Shown here: piece by piece, positions 52,611 through 61,184 of the stretch
Layout: each line of letters starts with the position of its first letter
Numbering within the stretch: the first letter of the stretch is position 1
Origin: Rhodocaloribacter litoris
GTDB lineage: Bacteria > Bacteroidota > Rhodothermia > Rhodothermales > ISCAR-4553
DNA: 64,000 nt
Reading direction: 5' to 3'
NCBI RefSeq assembly: GCF_011682235.2
Contig: NZ_CP076718.1
Span: 1,455,183-1,519,182, forward strand
Program-made: the position numbers and the translations under genes
Notes under the pieces: generated by a model
What the model saw: only the letters and a program-made list of their open reading frames with translations
Databases searched by the model: none
Told to the model about the DNA's origin: nothing

Positions 52611-54482
52611 ATGGCCCGTTATCTGCTCCCCTTCACCTGCTTCCTGGCCGGCCTGCTGCTTCAGTCCATCCCCGCGCCGGGACAAACCCTTTCGACGGAG
52701 CACTCCCACACCGTCTATCCCAAAGAAGAATTCAGGGGTACCTGGATCGCCACGGTCCATAACCTCGACTGGCCCCGGAGCACCTCCCCCACGGCGCAGC
52801 AGAGCGAGCTTATCGCCCTGCTGGACGAACTGAAGACAGCAGGCATCAATGCCGTCTTCTTTCAGGTGCGTTCCGCCGCCGATGCGTTCTATGCCTCCTC
52901 CTACGAACCCTGGTCGGCCTGGCTCACCGGCGAACAGGGCCGCCCCCCCGAACCCTTCTACGATCCCCTGGCCTTCGCCATCGAAGAAGCCCACAAACGG
53001 GGCATGGAACTGCATGCCTGGATCAACCCCTTCCGCGCCGTGACCGGCGACACGCCCCTCGCCCCGAACCACATTGCGGTCACGCACCCGGAATGGCTCC
53101 TGAGCTTCGACGGCGGTAACCTGAAAATCCTCAACCCCGGCATCCCCGACGTCCGCTCCTACATTGCCGACGTGATCATGGACATCGTCACGCGCTACGA
53201 CGTCGACGGCATCCATTATGACGACTATTTCTACCCTTATCCCCCCAACGAGATCACGACGGAAGACCAGGACACCTACGCCACGTACGGCACCGGCTTT
53301 ACGAGCATCGCCACCTGGCGCCGGTACAACATCAACATGTTCGTCCGGACCGTGCACGAACGCCTCACGGCCTTCGAACAGGAAACCGGACGGATCATCA
53401 AACACGGCGTGAGCCCCTTCGGCATCTGGCGCAGCGGCGTTCCGGCCGGCATCGTGGGCCTTTCAGCCTACGACGTGATTTATGCGGATGCCCCGAACTG
53501 GCTCGCACAGGGTTGGATCGACTACCTCGTCCCCCAGCTCTACTGGCCTTTCGGAGGCGGGCAGGACTATGCCAAACTGGCCCCCTGGTGGGCCTCGCAG
53601 ATGAACGGGCGCCACCTCTACACCGGCCACGGCCTCTACCGCAGCGACCCCAACACGTACGCCGGCACCCTCTTTTCCCCCGGCGAAATCCCCGCCCAGG
53701 TGCGCTTCAACCGCGCCCGGGACGACATCCACGGCAGCGTGTTCTTCCGGGCCCGCAACCTCACCACCTATCCCTCCCAGGGCTTCTCCGACTCGCTCAA
53801 AACGGACCTCTTCGCCGTACCGGCCCTCACGCCGATGATGACGTGGAAAGACCTGATCCCCCCGCCGGCCCCCGTCGCCTTCTCCTATACCTGGCTCGAT
53901 GACGAGACGATAGCGCTCTCGTGGTCGCTGCCGGAAGTCAACGAAACCAACACGGAAGCGCGGCGATTCGCCGTCTACCGCGTCCAGGCCGACAGCCCGC
54001 CGGACCCGGAAACCGTCCTGGCCGACAGCCGCAACCTGCTGGGTGTGACGGGCACCCTCTCCTGGCACGACCGCCCGCCCGCATCCCCTGTCCCCTACCA
54101 CTACTACGTCACCGCCGTGAGCGCCAACTCCGTGGAAAGCACGGCCACCGCACCGGTCAGCGTCTTCGGCCGGGCGGTGGCCGTAGAACCGGACGTTCCG
54201 CCCCTCACCCTGCACCTTCAGGCAAACTACCCCAACCCCTTCCGAGAGGCGACGACGATCAGGTTCGGCCTCCGGGCCTCCGCCCACGTCACGCTCACGG
54301 TCTACAACGTGCTGGGCCAGGAGGTGCGGCGCCTCGTCGACGCCGTGCTGGCACCGGGCACCCACGAGGTACGATGGGACGGACGGAGCCGTGCCGGTGA
54401 CCCCCTGCCCAGCGGCACCTATTTCCTCCTCCTCTCCGACGGGCGACAACGCCAAAGCCTCGCCGCCACGCGGGTGCGATAG
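52611..54482 (+). CDS. GHL10-family glycoside hydrolase-like protein with T9SS-type tail
   Basis: 623 aa. A signal peptide (CFLAGLLLQSIPAPGQ) is followed by a TIM-barrel GHL10 domain (DUF187-like; residues ~40-390): EFRGTWIATVHNLDWPRS, INAVFFQVRSAADAFYAS, GMELHAWINPFRA, VDGIHYDDYFYPYP and DYLVPQLYWPFGG. A fibronectin III domain and a T9SS type A C-terminus (NYPNPFREATTIRFGL, VYNVLGQEVRRLV) follow. GHL10 enzymes act on cell-surface or wall glycans. It is therefore a secreted, surface-bound glycosidase candidate, placed just after the LacI-operator operon and perhaps functionally linked. Confidence 0.9.
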   Translation: MARYLLPFTCFLAGLLLQSIPAPGQTLSTEHSHTVYPKEEFRGTWIATVHNLDWPRSTSPTAQQSELIALLDELKTAGINAVFFQVRSAADAFYASSYEPWSAWLTGEQGRPPEPFYDPLAFAIEEAHKRGMELHAWINPFRAVTGDTPLAPNHIAVTHPEWLLSFDGGNLKILNPGIPDVRSYIADVIMDIVTRYDVDGIHYDDYFYPYPPNEITTEDQDTYATYGTGFTSIATWRRYNINMFVRTVHERLTAFEQETGRIIKHGVSPFGIWRSGVPAGIVGLSAYDVIYADAPNWLAQGWIDYLVPQLYWPFGGGQDYAKLAPWWASQMNGRHLYTGHGLYRSDPNTYAGTLFSPGEIPAQVRFNRARDDIHGSVFFRARNLTTYPSQGFSDSLKTDLFAVPALTPMMTWKDLIPPPAPVAFSYTWLDDETIALSWSLPEVNETNTEARRFAVYRVQADSPPDPETVLADSRNLLGVTGTLSWHDRPPASPVPYHYYVTAVSANSVESTATAPVSVFGRAVAVEPDVPPLTLHLQANYPNPFREATTIRFGLRASAHVTLTVYNVLGQEVRRLVDAVLAPGTHEVRWDGRSRAGDPLPSGTYFLLLSDGRQRQSLAATRVR

Positions 54483-54485
54483 GCA

Positions 54486-54520
54486 CGACGTGCCCGGGGC
54501 CGCCTCTCCCGGGCACGTCG
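54486..54520. terminator. 13-bp GC-rich hairpin between convergent genes
   Basis: CGACGTGCCCGGG (54486-54498) and CCCGGGCACGTCG (54508-54520) pair perfectly with a 9-nt loop, four bases after the GHL10 stop and 26 before the MFS stop. No T run follows, so it may act as a transcript-end hairpin rather than a classic terminator. Confidence 0.6.
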
Positions 54521-54545
54521 CATAGGCCGGACGCGGGAGACCGGC

Positions 54546-55820
54546 TCAGGTGGAACCGGCTTCCCGCCGGGCACCGGGTCGCGCCGGCAGGTACCGGAGG
54601 GCGACCGTGCCGGAGAGGGCGGTCAGCACCGCCACGAACGCGATGGCGACGCGGTAGCCGAGCAGGTCGGCCAGCACCCCGGCCAGCAGGCCACCGGCGA
54701 CGTAGCCGAGGTCCCGCCAGAGCCGGTAGATCCCCACGCCGCCGGCACGGTCGCGGGGCGCCACGAGGTCGCTCACCTGGGCGATCAACGTCGGGTAGAC
54801 CGCCGCCGTGCCGAGCCCGAGGATCACCGCCGCCGTGGCCCACCCGTAAAAGCCCGTCGCCCACGCAAAGAGCCCGAGCCCCAGGGCCTGCAGCATCATG
54901 CCCGAGACGATGAGCAGGCGCCGCCCGGTGCGGTCGGAGAGTGCCCCCGTGCCCACCTGGGCGATCCCCCATACGGCCGGATAGAGCGCCGCCAGCCAGC
55001 CGATCTCGCGGAAAGACAGCCCTTCGAGGGCGAAAAAGAGCGGGAAGAGACCCCAGGCAAGCCCGTCGTTGAGGTTGTTGACGAAGCCGGCCTGGTTCGT
55101 GGCGAAAAGGGACCGGTGCCTCCAGCTCGCATACCACAGCCTCGCCCGGAAGCCCGAAGGCAGCTCCTCCGGCCCGCCTCCCGCCGCCGGGGCGACCATC
55201 GCGTGCTCGAGTTCGACGTGCGCCCCGGTGTCGCGCACGAAGAACAGGGTGAACCCCAGCCCGAGCAGCGCCGCCGCCCCGCCGATCCACACGGGACCGC
55301 TGCGGGGCCCGTAGGCCGCAGCCAGGTAGCCGGCCCCCAGCGCGGCGAGGGCAACCGCCAGGTAACCGGCGAACTCGTTGAGGCCCATGGCGAGACCACG
55401 CTGCCGGGGTCCCACCAGGTCGATCTTCATGATCACGGTGGCGGACCAGGCGAGCCCCTGGTTCACCCCCAGCAGCAGATTCGCGGCGACCACCCAGTTC
55501 CAGGAGGGCGCCCATCCGAGCAGGAGCGGAACGGGCAGGGCAAAAAGCCAGCCGATGAGCAGAAGGCGGCGGCGGCCGACACGCTGTGCCAGGTCGCCCG
55601 CCACGTAGTTGGCAACGGCCTTCGTCAGCCCGAAGGCGATCAGGAACGAGAGGGCCGCCGTCGCCGAAGCCACCCCGAACACCGTCTCGGCCAGCAGCGA
55701 AAGCACCGAGCGCTCCACCCCCACCATGACGCCGACGAAACCGTTCACCAGCAGCAGGAGCACGAACTGTTGCCAGTTCTCCCGCAGTCCCAGCCGAATG
55801 CCTGTCCCGGTCTCGCGCAT
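54546..55820 (-). CDS. MFS transporter
   Basis: 424 aa from ATG at 55820 (MRETGTGIRLGLRENW). Twelve hydrophobic helices are visible, with the MFS loop 2-3 style motif (DLAQRVGRRRLLLIGWLF) and the matching second-half motif GALSDRTGRRLLIVSG. The central loop carries an acidic stretch. It is an inner-membrane secondary transporter of unknown substrate, perhaps an efflux carrier. It starts 48 bp after the TauE/SafE gene on the same strand, so the two are probably co-transcribed. Confidence 0.9.
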   Translation of the reverse strand: MRETGTGIRLGLRENWQQFVLLLLVNGFVGVMVGVERSVLSLLAETVFGVASATAALSFLIAFGLTKAVANYVAGDLAQRVGRRRLLLIGWLFALPVPLLLGWAPSWNWVVAANLLLGVNQGLAWSATVIMKIDLVGPRQRGLAMGLNEFAGYLAVALAALGAGYLAAAYGPRSGPVWIGGAAALLGLGFTLFFVRDTGAHVELEHAMVAPAAGGGPEELPSGFRARLWYASWRHRSLFATNQAGFVNNLNDGLAWGLFPLFFALEGLSFREIGWLAALYPAVWGIAQVGTGALSDRTGRRLLIVSGMMLQALGLGLFAWATGFYGWATAAVILGLGTAAVYPTLIAQVSDLVAPRDRAGGVGIYRLWRDLGYVAGGLLAGVLADLLGYRVAIAFVAVLTALSGTVALRYLPARPGARREAGST

Positions 55821-55868
55821 GCCGTAGCCTCTCACCGTTCACCCTGTTTGACGAAACACCCCTCCGCA

Positions 55869-56615
55869 TCAGATCACCCCCAGGAGCCTGGCGGCCATGA
55901 GCAGAAGGGCCAGGATCATCACTAGGCGGATCACCCCCTCGCCACGCCGCACGGCCAGGCGGGCAGCCCACCAGGAACCGAGTGCATTGCCCGCGGACAG
56001 GCTCACCCCCAGCACCCAGTCCACGTTGCCGTTCCACGCAAAGACGGCCAGGGCGGGCAGCGTGTAGAGCAGCACCACCGTCACCTTGTGCAGGTTCACA
56101 TAGACCAGGTTCATCCGCAGCAGATGATAGAACGCCGCCATGAGCAGGAAGCCGACGCCCACCTGGATGAACCCGCCGTAGAAACCGATGCCCAGCAGCG
56201 CCGGGTAGATCCACCACGACGACGTCCCCTCGGTCGTGGTGGAGGCATCCTCGTGCCGGGGCAACAGCATCGAGACGACGACGCCCACCATGACGAGCCC
56301 CAGGATGCGTTGAAACCAGGCATCGCTGATACGCACGGCCGCCACGGCACCGGCCACCGCACCGGGCAACGTCCACAGGCCGAACGCCAGGCTCCGGCGC
56401 AGGCGGCTCACCTTCTCCCGGCGAAAAGCGGCGGCGGCAAAAAGGCTTCCGGTGAGAATGGCGACGCGGTTCGTACCGTTGGCCGTGGCCCCGTCAAGTC
56501 CCAGAAAAATCAGGGCGGGCAGCGTGAAGGCCGACCCTCCGCCCGCCATCACGTTGAGCACGCCGGCCAGCAATCCGACCCCGAAAAGCAGCGCGGCGGT
56601 GAATGGCTCGGACAT
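55869..56615 (-). CDS. TauE/SafE (TSUP) family transporter
   Basis: 248 aa from ATG at 56615 (MSEPFTAALLFGVG). It has two TSUP repeats: LLAGVLNVMAGGGSAFTLPAL with the Gly-rich signature, and GIGFYGGFIQVGVGFLLMAA, with eight predicted helices. TSUP proteins export sulfite, sulfoacetate or other organic anions through the inner membrane. The specific substrate cannot be told. It is divergent from the aromatic biosynthesis gene and its leader. Confidence 0.9.
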   Translation of the reverse strand: MSEPFTAALLFGVGLLAGVLNVMAGGGSAFTLPALIFLGLDGATANGTNRVAILTGSLFAAAAFRREKVSRLRRSLAFGLWTLPGAVAGAVAAVRISDAWFQRILGLVMVGVVVSMLLPRHEDASTTTEGTSSWWIYPALLGIGFYGGFIQVGVGFLLMAAFYHLLRMNLVYVNLHKVTVVLLYTLPALAVFAWNGNVDWVLGVSLSAGNALGSWWAARLAVRRGEGVIRLVMILALLLMAARLLGVI

Positions 56616-56745
56616 GGACGACGGCAACAGCGTGCAGGAGTGGACGGACGGAGCGGCGGGTCATCGTAGACACCGGCGGCTCGTTCGGGCCCCGAATTTA
56701 GCACTTTAAATTTTCCCCTTCACACCGCCGGCGACAAAATCGGGG

Positions 56746-56776
56746 TTGACGGAAACGCGCCGGCATCGTACCTTGG
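56746..56776 (+). promoter_or_regulatory. Promoter of the aromatic leader/attenuator
   Basis: TTGACG (56746-56751), a 17-bp spacer and TACCTT (56769-56774). Read as a Bacteroidota promoter it is TTG, 20 bp, TAccTTGG. Transcription should start near 56781-56782, right at the GTG of the leader peptide, so the leader may be translated from a nearly leaderless mRNA. Confidence 0.7.
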
Positions 56777-56781
56777 GCCGC

Positions 56782-56925
56782 GTGAAACAGCCTTCGCTCC
56801 ATACCGCTCCCTCCGCTCCGCTGAGCGAAGCCGGTGCCGAGACGCGCCGGTTCTCCTTCTATTTTTACTTTTACTTCGGCTATCGCGGAAGCGGCACCGG
56901 CGGACCGGGAGCGGCCACAGGCTGA
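56782..56925 (+). CDS. Phe/Tyr-rich leader peptide
   Basis: A 47-codon frame from GTG at 56782 to TGA at 56923-56925. Residues 24-34 read FSFYFYFYFGY: five Phe and four Tyr codons in eleven (56851-56883). The rest is unremarkable (MKQPSLHTAPSAPLSEAG at the start, a Gly/Ala-rich end). It is the sensor of a transcription attenuator: shortage of charged tRNA-Phe or tRNA-Tyr would stall the ribosome in the aromatic run. No clear Shine-Dalgarno precedes it; initiation may be leaderless. The peptide itself need have no function. Confidence 0.85.
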   Translation: MKQPSLHTAPSAPLSEAGAETRRFSFYFYFYFGYRGSGTGGPGAATG

Positions 56926-56980
56926 GACGCATACCCGAAGTGAACACGAACCCGTCGGTGCCGCATCGACGGGTTTTTTT
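56831..56980 (+). promoter_or_regulatory. Transcription attenuator with mutually exclusive 1:2, 2:3 and 3:4 stems
   Basis: Segment 1 CCGGTGCCG (56831-56839) pairs with segment 2 CGGCACCGG (56892-56900). Segment 2 GCGGCACCG (56891-56899) can instead pair with segment 3 CGGTGCCGC (56956-56964). Segment 3 overlaps the left arm of the terminator (56949-56957 with 56967-56975). A ribosome stalled at the aromatic codons covers segment 1, freeing 2 to pair with 3 and block the terminator. All pairings are 9 bp and perfect. Confidence 0.88.
56949..56980 (+). terminator. Attenuator terminator
   Basis: AACCCGTCG (56949-56957) pairs with CGACGGGTT (56967-56975) around a 9-nt loop, followed by T7 (56974-56980). 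It ends 44 bp before the start of the biosynthetic gene, so it would stop the transcript ahead of it when Phe and Tyr are plentiful. Confidence 0.92.
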
Positions 56981-57024
56981 GTTTCCCACCCGTCCCGGCA
57001 GCCCGGCGCCAGCCCGAAGCAACC

Positions 57025-59049
57025 ATGCACGAGGACCTGCAGACCTACCGCCATCAACTCGACGAGGTCGATCGTCGCCTGCTCGAAGCCCTGGCGGCCC
57101 GCCAGGCCATCATCGACGAGATTGCCGCCCTGAAGGCCATGAGCCGGGGCGAGCTTCGCGACTTTCAGCGGGAGGAGGAAATCCTCACCCGCATGAGCGA
57201 CCAGGCCCGTAAGGCCGGGCTGAACGACTACTTCGTCCGCTCGCTCTTTCACCAGATCCTCGACTATTCCGTCCGGTACCAGATCGATCACCTGGCCGGT
57301 CACGACCATCCGGAGCGGGTGGTGGTCGCCTACCAGGGCTCGGAGGGCGCCTACGGCCATCTGGCCGCGCTGCATCACTTCAGCGCGCGCCCGGTGAAGC
57401 CGGTCTGCCACGGCTACCCGACCCTGCGCGAGGCCGCCCGGGCCGTCGAGGCCGGCGACGCCGGCTATGCCGTGCTGCCGGTCGAGAACACGACCGCCGG
57501 TTCGATCAACGAGACCTACGACCTGCTGGCACAGACGTCGCTGCACCTCGTCGCCGAAGAGGTGCTGAAAGTGGAGCATTGCCTGGCGGCCATCGAGCCC
57601 GTCCCGCTCCGCCTCATCCGCCGTATCTCGGCCGATCCCCAGGACATCGCCCAGTGCAGCACCTTCCTGGCCACGCTCAGCGACTGCCACGTCGAGAGCT
57701 GCCCGGACACCGCCCGGGCCGCCCGGCAGGTGCGCGACGAGAAAGACCTCTCCCATGCCGCCATCACGACCGAGGAAGTGGCCCGCCGCTACGGCCTGCA
57801 CGTGCTCAAAAGGCACATCGCCAACCAGAAGGAGGTCTACACCCGCTTCTTCATCGTCGCCGGGGCACCGGTCGCCTACGACACGCGGATTCCCTGCAAG
57901 ACGTCGCTCGTCTTCGCCACGGCGCACGAGAAGGGCGCCCTGTTGCGCTGCCTGAACGTGCTGGCCGAACACGGCCTCAACCTGACCAAGCTGGAGTCGC
58001 GGCCCCGCACGAACACCCCGTGGGAATACCTGTTCTACGTTGACTTCGAGGGCAACGTCGCCGAGGCGCAGGTGGAGGCGGCGCTCCGGGTGCTGGAAGC
58101 CGAAACGCCCTACCTGAAGGTGCTGGGCTCCTACCCGATCCGGGCCGTCCCGCAACAGCACCTCCCGCCGCGTGCTCTCCCGAACGGACGGCCGGCGAAG
58201 CCGGTGCCGCCCCCTGCTCCGAAGCCGGCCCCCCGCACGGTCGTGCACGAAAAGAAGCCGTACCGGCTCGCCTCACGGGCCCACCGGCCGCATGACACCC
58301 TGATCCAGGTGGGACCGGTCACCATCGGCGGCGACGTGCCGGTGCTGATCGCCGGCCCCTGCAGTGTCGAGTCGAAGGAGCAGATCATGGCGTGCGCCGA
58401 GGCGGTCCACACCCTAGGCGGGCACATCCTGCGGGGCGGCTGCTTCAAGCCTCGCACCTCGCCGTATGCCTTCCAGGGGCTGGGCTACGAGGGACTGGCC
58501 CTGCTGGCCGAGGCCGGACGCGCCTACGGGCTGCCCGTCGTCACCGAGGTGCTGCATCCGGCCGACGTCGCCGCCGTGGCCCGCGAGGCCGACATCCTGC
58601 AGATCGGCGCACGCAACATGCAGAACTTTGCGCTGCTCAAAGAGGTCGGGCAGGCCGGGCGTCCCGTCCTGCTCAAGCGCGGCATGATGGCTTCGATCGA
58701 CGAATGGCTCTCCGCCGCGGAGTACATCCTGGCCCACGGCAACCCGAATGTCATCCTCTGCGAGCGGGGCATCCGCACCTTCGAGACGGCCACCCGCAAC
58801 ACGCTCGACCTCTCGGCCGTGCCCGTCGTCCGCGAACGCACGCACCTGCCGGTGATCGTCGACCCCTCGCACGCCTGCGGCACGTGGCGCTGGGTGGTGC
58901 CGATGGCCCGGGCCGCGCTGGCCGCCGGTGCCCACGGCGTGATGGTGGAGATCCACCCGGAGCCAGAGCGGGCCCTCAGCGACGGCCCCCAGTCCCTGAC
59001 GTTCGAGACGTTCCGCGAACTGGCCGCGACCTTCTACCAGACCACCTGA
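57025..59049 (+). CDS. Fused chorismate mutase / prephenate dehydratase / ACT / DAHP synthase
   Basis: 674 aa. Residues 1-85 form an AroQ-type chorismate mutase helix bundle ([20 protein letters not shown]). Residues ~98-285 are prephenate dehydratase ([35 protein letters not shown], catalytic TRF at 273-275). Residues ~293-370 are an ACT domain with the Phe-site ESRP at 324-327. After a Pro-rich linker (375-425) comes a KDO8P-like class I DAHP synthase ([14 protein letters not shown] from ~442, [31 protein letters not shown]). One protein thus holds the entry step of the shikimate pathway and the first two steps of the Phe branch; the ACT domain could give feedback control of both. It is controlled by the upstream attenuator. 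Confidence 0.95.
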   Translation: MHEDLQTYRHQLDEVDRRLLEALAARQAIIDEIAALKAMSRGELRDFQREEEILTRMSDQARKAGLNDYFVRSLFHQILDYSVRYQIDHLAGHDHPERVVVAYQGSEGAYGHLAALHHFSARPVKPVCHGYPTLREAARAVEAGDAGYAVLPVENTTAGSINETYDLLAQTSLHLVAEEVLKVEHCLAAIEPVPLRLIRRISADPQDIAQCSTFLATLSDCHVESCPDTARAARQVRDEKDLSHAAITTEEVARRYGLHVLKRHIANQKEVYTRFFIVAGAPVAYDTRIPCKTSLVFATAHEKGALLRCLNVLAEHGLNLTKLESRPRTNTPWEYLFYVDFEGNVAEAQVEAALRVLEAETPYLKVLGSYPIRAVPQQHLPPRALPNGRPAKPVPPPAPKPAPRTVVHEKKPYRLASRAHRPHDTLIQVGPVTIGGDVPVLIAGPCSVESKEQIMACAEAVHTLGGHILRGGCFKPRTSPYAFQGLGYEGLALLAEAGRAYGLPVVTEVLHPADVAAVAREADILQIGARNMQNFALLKEVGQAGRPVLLKRGMMASIDEWLSAAEYILAHGNPNVILCERGIRTFETATRNTLDLSAVPVVRERTHLPVIVDPSHACGTWRWVVPMARAALAAGAHGVMVEIHPEPERALSDGPQSLTFETFRELAATFYQTT

Positions 59050-59059
59050 CGCCCGGCCC

Positions 59060-60148
59060 TCATGCCTCCGTCGTGGCGGGGCGCAGGTCGTGGGCGGGCT
59101 TCGGGAGCTTCGCCAGCAGGGCCGCGGACAGCCGGGCGGCCTTCGCCGGTCGCGACGGGACCGCCACCTGCACGTCCGGCTCGTGCTCGCGGACGTTCAT
59201 CAGCTTCTCGATGATGCGCTCGCGCGAAGTCTCGTCGATGATGAGCTGGCGCACCTTGCTCGCGCCCCGGAAACCTTTGAAGTAGCCGCCGTACATGCGC
59301 CGCATCTCCAGCACGCCCTTGCGCTCGCCGAGCCACTCGCACTTGAGCGTCAGGTGCTCGCAGACGACGGCCAGGCGCTCCTCCCACGAGGGCGGGGGCG
59401 GCACCTCCCCCGTGGCCATGTAGCGCTTGGCGTCACGGAAGATCCAGGGGTTGCCGATGGCGCCGCGCCCGATCATGACGGCATCCACGCCGGTCTCGTC
59501 GAACATCGCCTTGATCTTCTCCGGCGTGGTAGCATCACCGTTGCCGATGAGCGGGATGCGCAGGCCGCTCTCCTCCTTGATCCGGCGCAGCCACTCCCAG
59601 CGGGCCTGTCCCCTGTACATCTGCGCCCGCGTGCGGGCGTGGACCGCCAGCGCCTGCACGCCACAGTCCTCCAGCATCCGGGCCACCTCCAGGATGCGGA
59701 TCGACTGGTCGTTCCAGCCCAGGCGCGTCTTGACCGTCACCGGCCGTGTGGCACCTTCGATGACGGCTTCCGTGATGGCCCGCATCTTGGGCAGGTTGCG
59801 CAGGATGCCGGCCCCGCCATCCTTGCAGACCACCTTCTTGACCGGGCAACCGAAGTTGATGTCGATCACGTCCGGCCCGGCCGCATCGACGATCTTCGTC
59901 GCCTCGCGCACCTGCGCGACGTCCCCGCCGAAGATCTGGATACCGACGGGGCGCTCCTCGTCGTAGATGTCGAGCTTCTGGTAGGAGCCCTCGGCGTCGT
60001 GGACGAGCCCGCCCGACGAGATGAACTCGGTGTAGAGCATGTCCGCCCCGTACCGCTTGCACAGGATGCGGAACGGCGGGTCGCTCACGTCCTCCATGGG
60101 CGCGAGAAACAGCGGGCGGTCGCCGAAGTCGATGGTGCCGATCTTCAT
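59060..60148 (-). CDS. dusB: tRNA-dihydrouridine synthase
   Basis: 362 aa. FMN-dependent TIM barrel: LFLAPMEDVSDPPFRILCKR at the N-terminus, IDINFGCPVKKVVCKDGGAG with the catalytic Cys, VTVKTRLGW, ALAVHARTRAQMYRG, IPLIGNGDATTPEK and MIGRGAIGNPWIF. It reduces uridine to dihydrouridine in tRNA. The C-terminus has ~25 extra basic residues. It converges with the fused aromatic gene, 10 bp between stops. The 295 bp upstream (60149-60443) hold no gene. Confidence 0.93.
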   Translation of the reverse strand: MKIGTIDFGDRPLFLAPMEDVSDPPFRILCKRYGADMLYTEFISSGGLVHDAEGSYQKLDIYDEERPVGIQIFGGDVAQVREATKIVDAAGPDVIDINFGCPVKKVVCKDGGAGILRNLPKMRAITEAVIEGATRPVTVKTRLGWNDQSIRILEVARMLEDCGVQALAVHARTRAQMYRGQARWEWLRRIKEESGLRIPLIGNGDATTPEKIKAMFDETGVDAVMIGRGAIGNPWIFRDAKRYMATGEVPPPPSWEERLAVVCEHLTLKCEWLGERKGVLEMRRMYGGYFKGFRGASKVRQLIIDETSRERIIEKLMNVREHEPDVQVAVPSRPAKAARLSAALLAKLPKPAHDLRPATTEA

Positions 60149-60379
60149 GCCGGAAACGGTTCGGGTTGCGGGTTAAAGAGGATTGCGGATTTCAGGCCCG
60201 GGCCTTCCGGCCGTTCCCATGCGATGGTCCCGGCAGCAGCCGGCGTGAAGGGGGAACGCGTCCACGAATACGTGCCGAAGAGACGATCCCCGGCCCCTGA
60301 AAATCGCGATTCCAACGAGACGGCCGAAACGGCTGTTCCTCTCCCCTTCCCTATCACGCCCGACCCGGCCCCAACTTTT

Positions 60380-60412
60380 TTGTGAACTTGCGTATACGGT
60401 GCCGTAACTTGA
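60380..60412 (+). promoter_or_regulatory. Candidate promoter of the small membrane lipoprotein gene
   Basis: TTGTGA (60380-60385) and TAACTTGA (60405-60412) are 19 bp apart and lie 31 bp before the ATG at 60444. The second box fits the TAnCTTG pattern seen before other genes in this window. Confidence 0.5.
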
Positions 60413-60443
60413 CCGTGCACCGTTTCAACGATCCGGAGGGACC

Positions 60444-60719
60444 ATGCACACGAAAACACCCGTGTTCCTGCCGGCCCTGCTGCTGGGCCTCTCGACCGTC
60501 TTGCTGGCCGGCTGCGGCGGCCCGAACCTGCTCGAACGCATCAACAACCCGTGGGGCTACGGCCTCTGCAGCCTGATCATCCTGGTGCTGGACATCATCG
60601 CGTTGCTCGAAGTGGCCGGCAGCGACCGCAGCTTCGGCGACAAGGTGCTCTGGGGCTTGCTGATCTTCTTCTTCCCCGTCGGCGGGCTGATCCTCTATTA
60701 CCTCTTCGGCCGAAAATAG
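60444..60719 (+). CDS. Small PLDc_N-like membrane lipoprotein
   Basis: 91 aa. The signal LLLGLSTVLLAGC is a lipobox; after it lie two membrane helices (NPWGYGLCSLIILVLDIIAL and VLWGLLIFFFPVGGLILYYL) with a short charged turn, ending FGRK. The paired-helix pattern with FFPVGGLILYYLFGR matches the phospholipase D nuclease N-terminal (PLDc_N) domain found alone or in front of cardiolipin synthases. The role of stand-alone copies is unknown. A strong terminator follows. Confidence 0.88.
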   Translation: MHTKTPVFLPALLLGLSTVLLAGCGGPNLLERINNPWGYGLCSLIILVLDIIALLEVAGSDRSFGDKVLWGLLIFFFPVGGLILYYLFGRK

Positions 60720-60738
60720 TCCTGCCAACCGCCTCCCG

Positions 60739-60771
60739 AAGCCGGGTCTCCACGGCGAGGCCCGGCTTTTT
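60739..60771 (+). terminator. Intrinsic terminator of the PLDc_N-like gene
   Basis: AAGCCGGG (60739-60746) pairs with CCCGGCTT (60761-60768), with an extra CTC/GAG pair inside, and T5 at 60767-60771. Confidence 0.9.
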
Positions 60772-60792
60772 CTTCTTCTCCTGCGTCCCGCC

Positions 60793-61157
60793 CTATCCAG
60801 AAAACGGATCGATCACCTGCAACCCATCGATCGACTGAAAATCCCGGCGATTTCGCGTAATCAGCGATGCGCCCTACACCAGCGCCGTAGCAGCAATCAC
60901 GGCATCCGGCAAACGAATACGGTGCCGGCGACGTACATCGATCGTTCGCTCAACCACCGGCCCTTGAAGGGCTACGACAGCAGCCTGCTCGCCTGCCTTA
61001 GTTGCGTCTCAGCCTGTGGGTAACCCATGACTTCAATGCGCGTTATCACGGAGATCAATGCCCCTTCCGTGATCCAGCGCTCTACCTTGCCAAGTACGAC
61101 CGGAGGCAAGGCATCGTTGAGGTGATAGATGAGGATATTGCTGTCGAAGAGGTGCAT
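60793..61157 (-). pseudogene. Decayed VapC-type PIN-domain toxin
   Basis: The minus strand from ATG 61157 gives a PIN start, MHLFDSNILIYHLND, and ISVITRIEVMGYPQ, but stops after 61 codons. The rest of the domain continues in another frame: AVVALQGPVVERTIDVRRRH, IRLPDAVIAATALV, a TAG stop, then GASLITRNRRDFQSIDGLQV and IDPFSG. One frameshift near 61000 and one nonsense codon near 60875 therefore break a ~130-residue VapC ribonuclease. The first acidic residues (D in FDSN, E in RIEV) and the later ones are still readable, so decay is recent. It lies 27 bp after an antitoxin-like frame. Confidence 0.85.
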
Positions 61158-61184
61158 GGGCAACGTAGGCGAATCGTTCGTTCC

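Noticed and set aside
56834..57133. A 99-codon frame overlapping the aromatic leader
   Set aside because: It runs across the attenuator terminator and into the biosynthetic gene in the wrong frame; the Phe/Tyr frame fits the regulatory structure.
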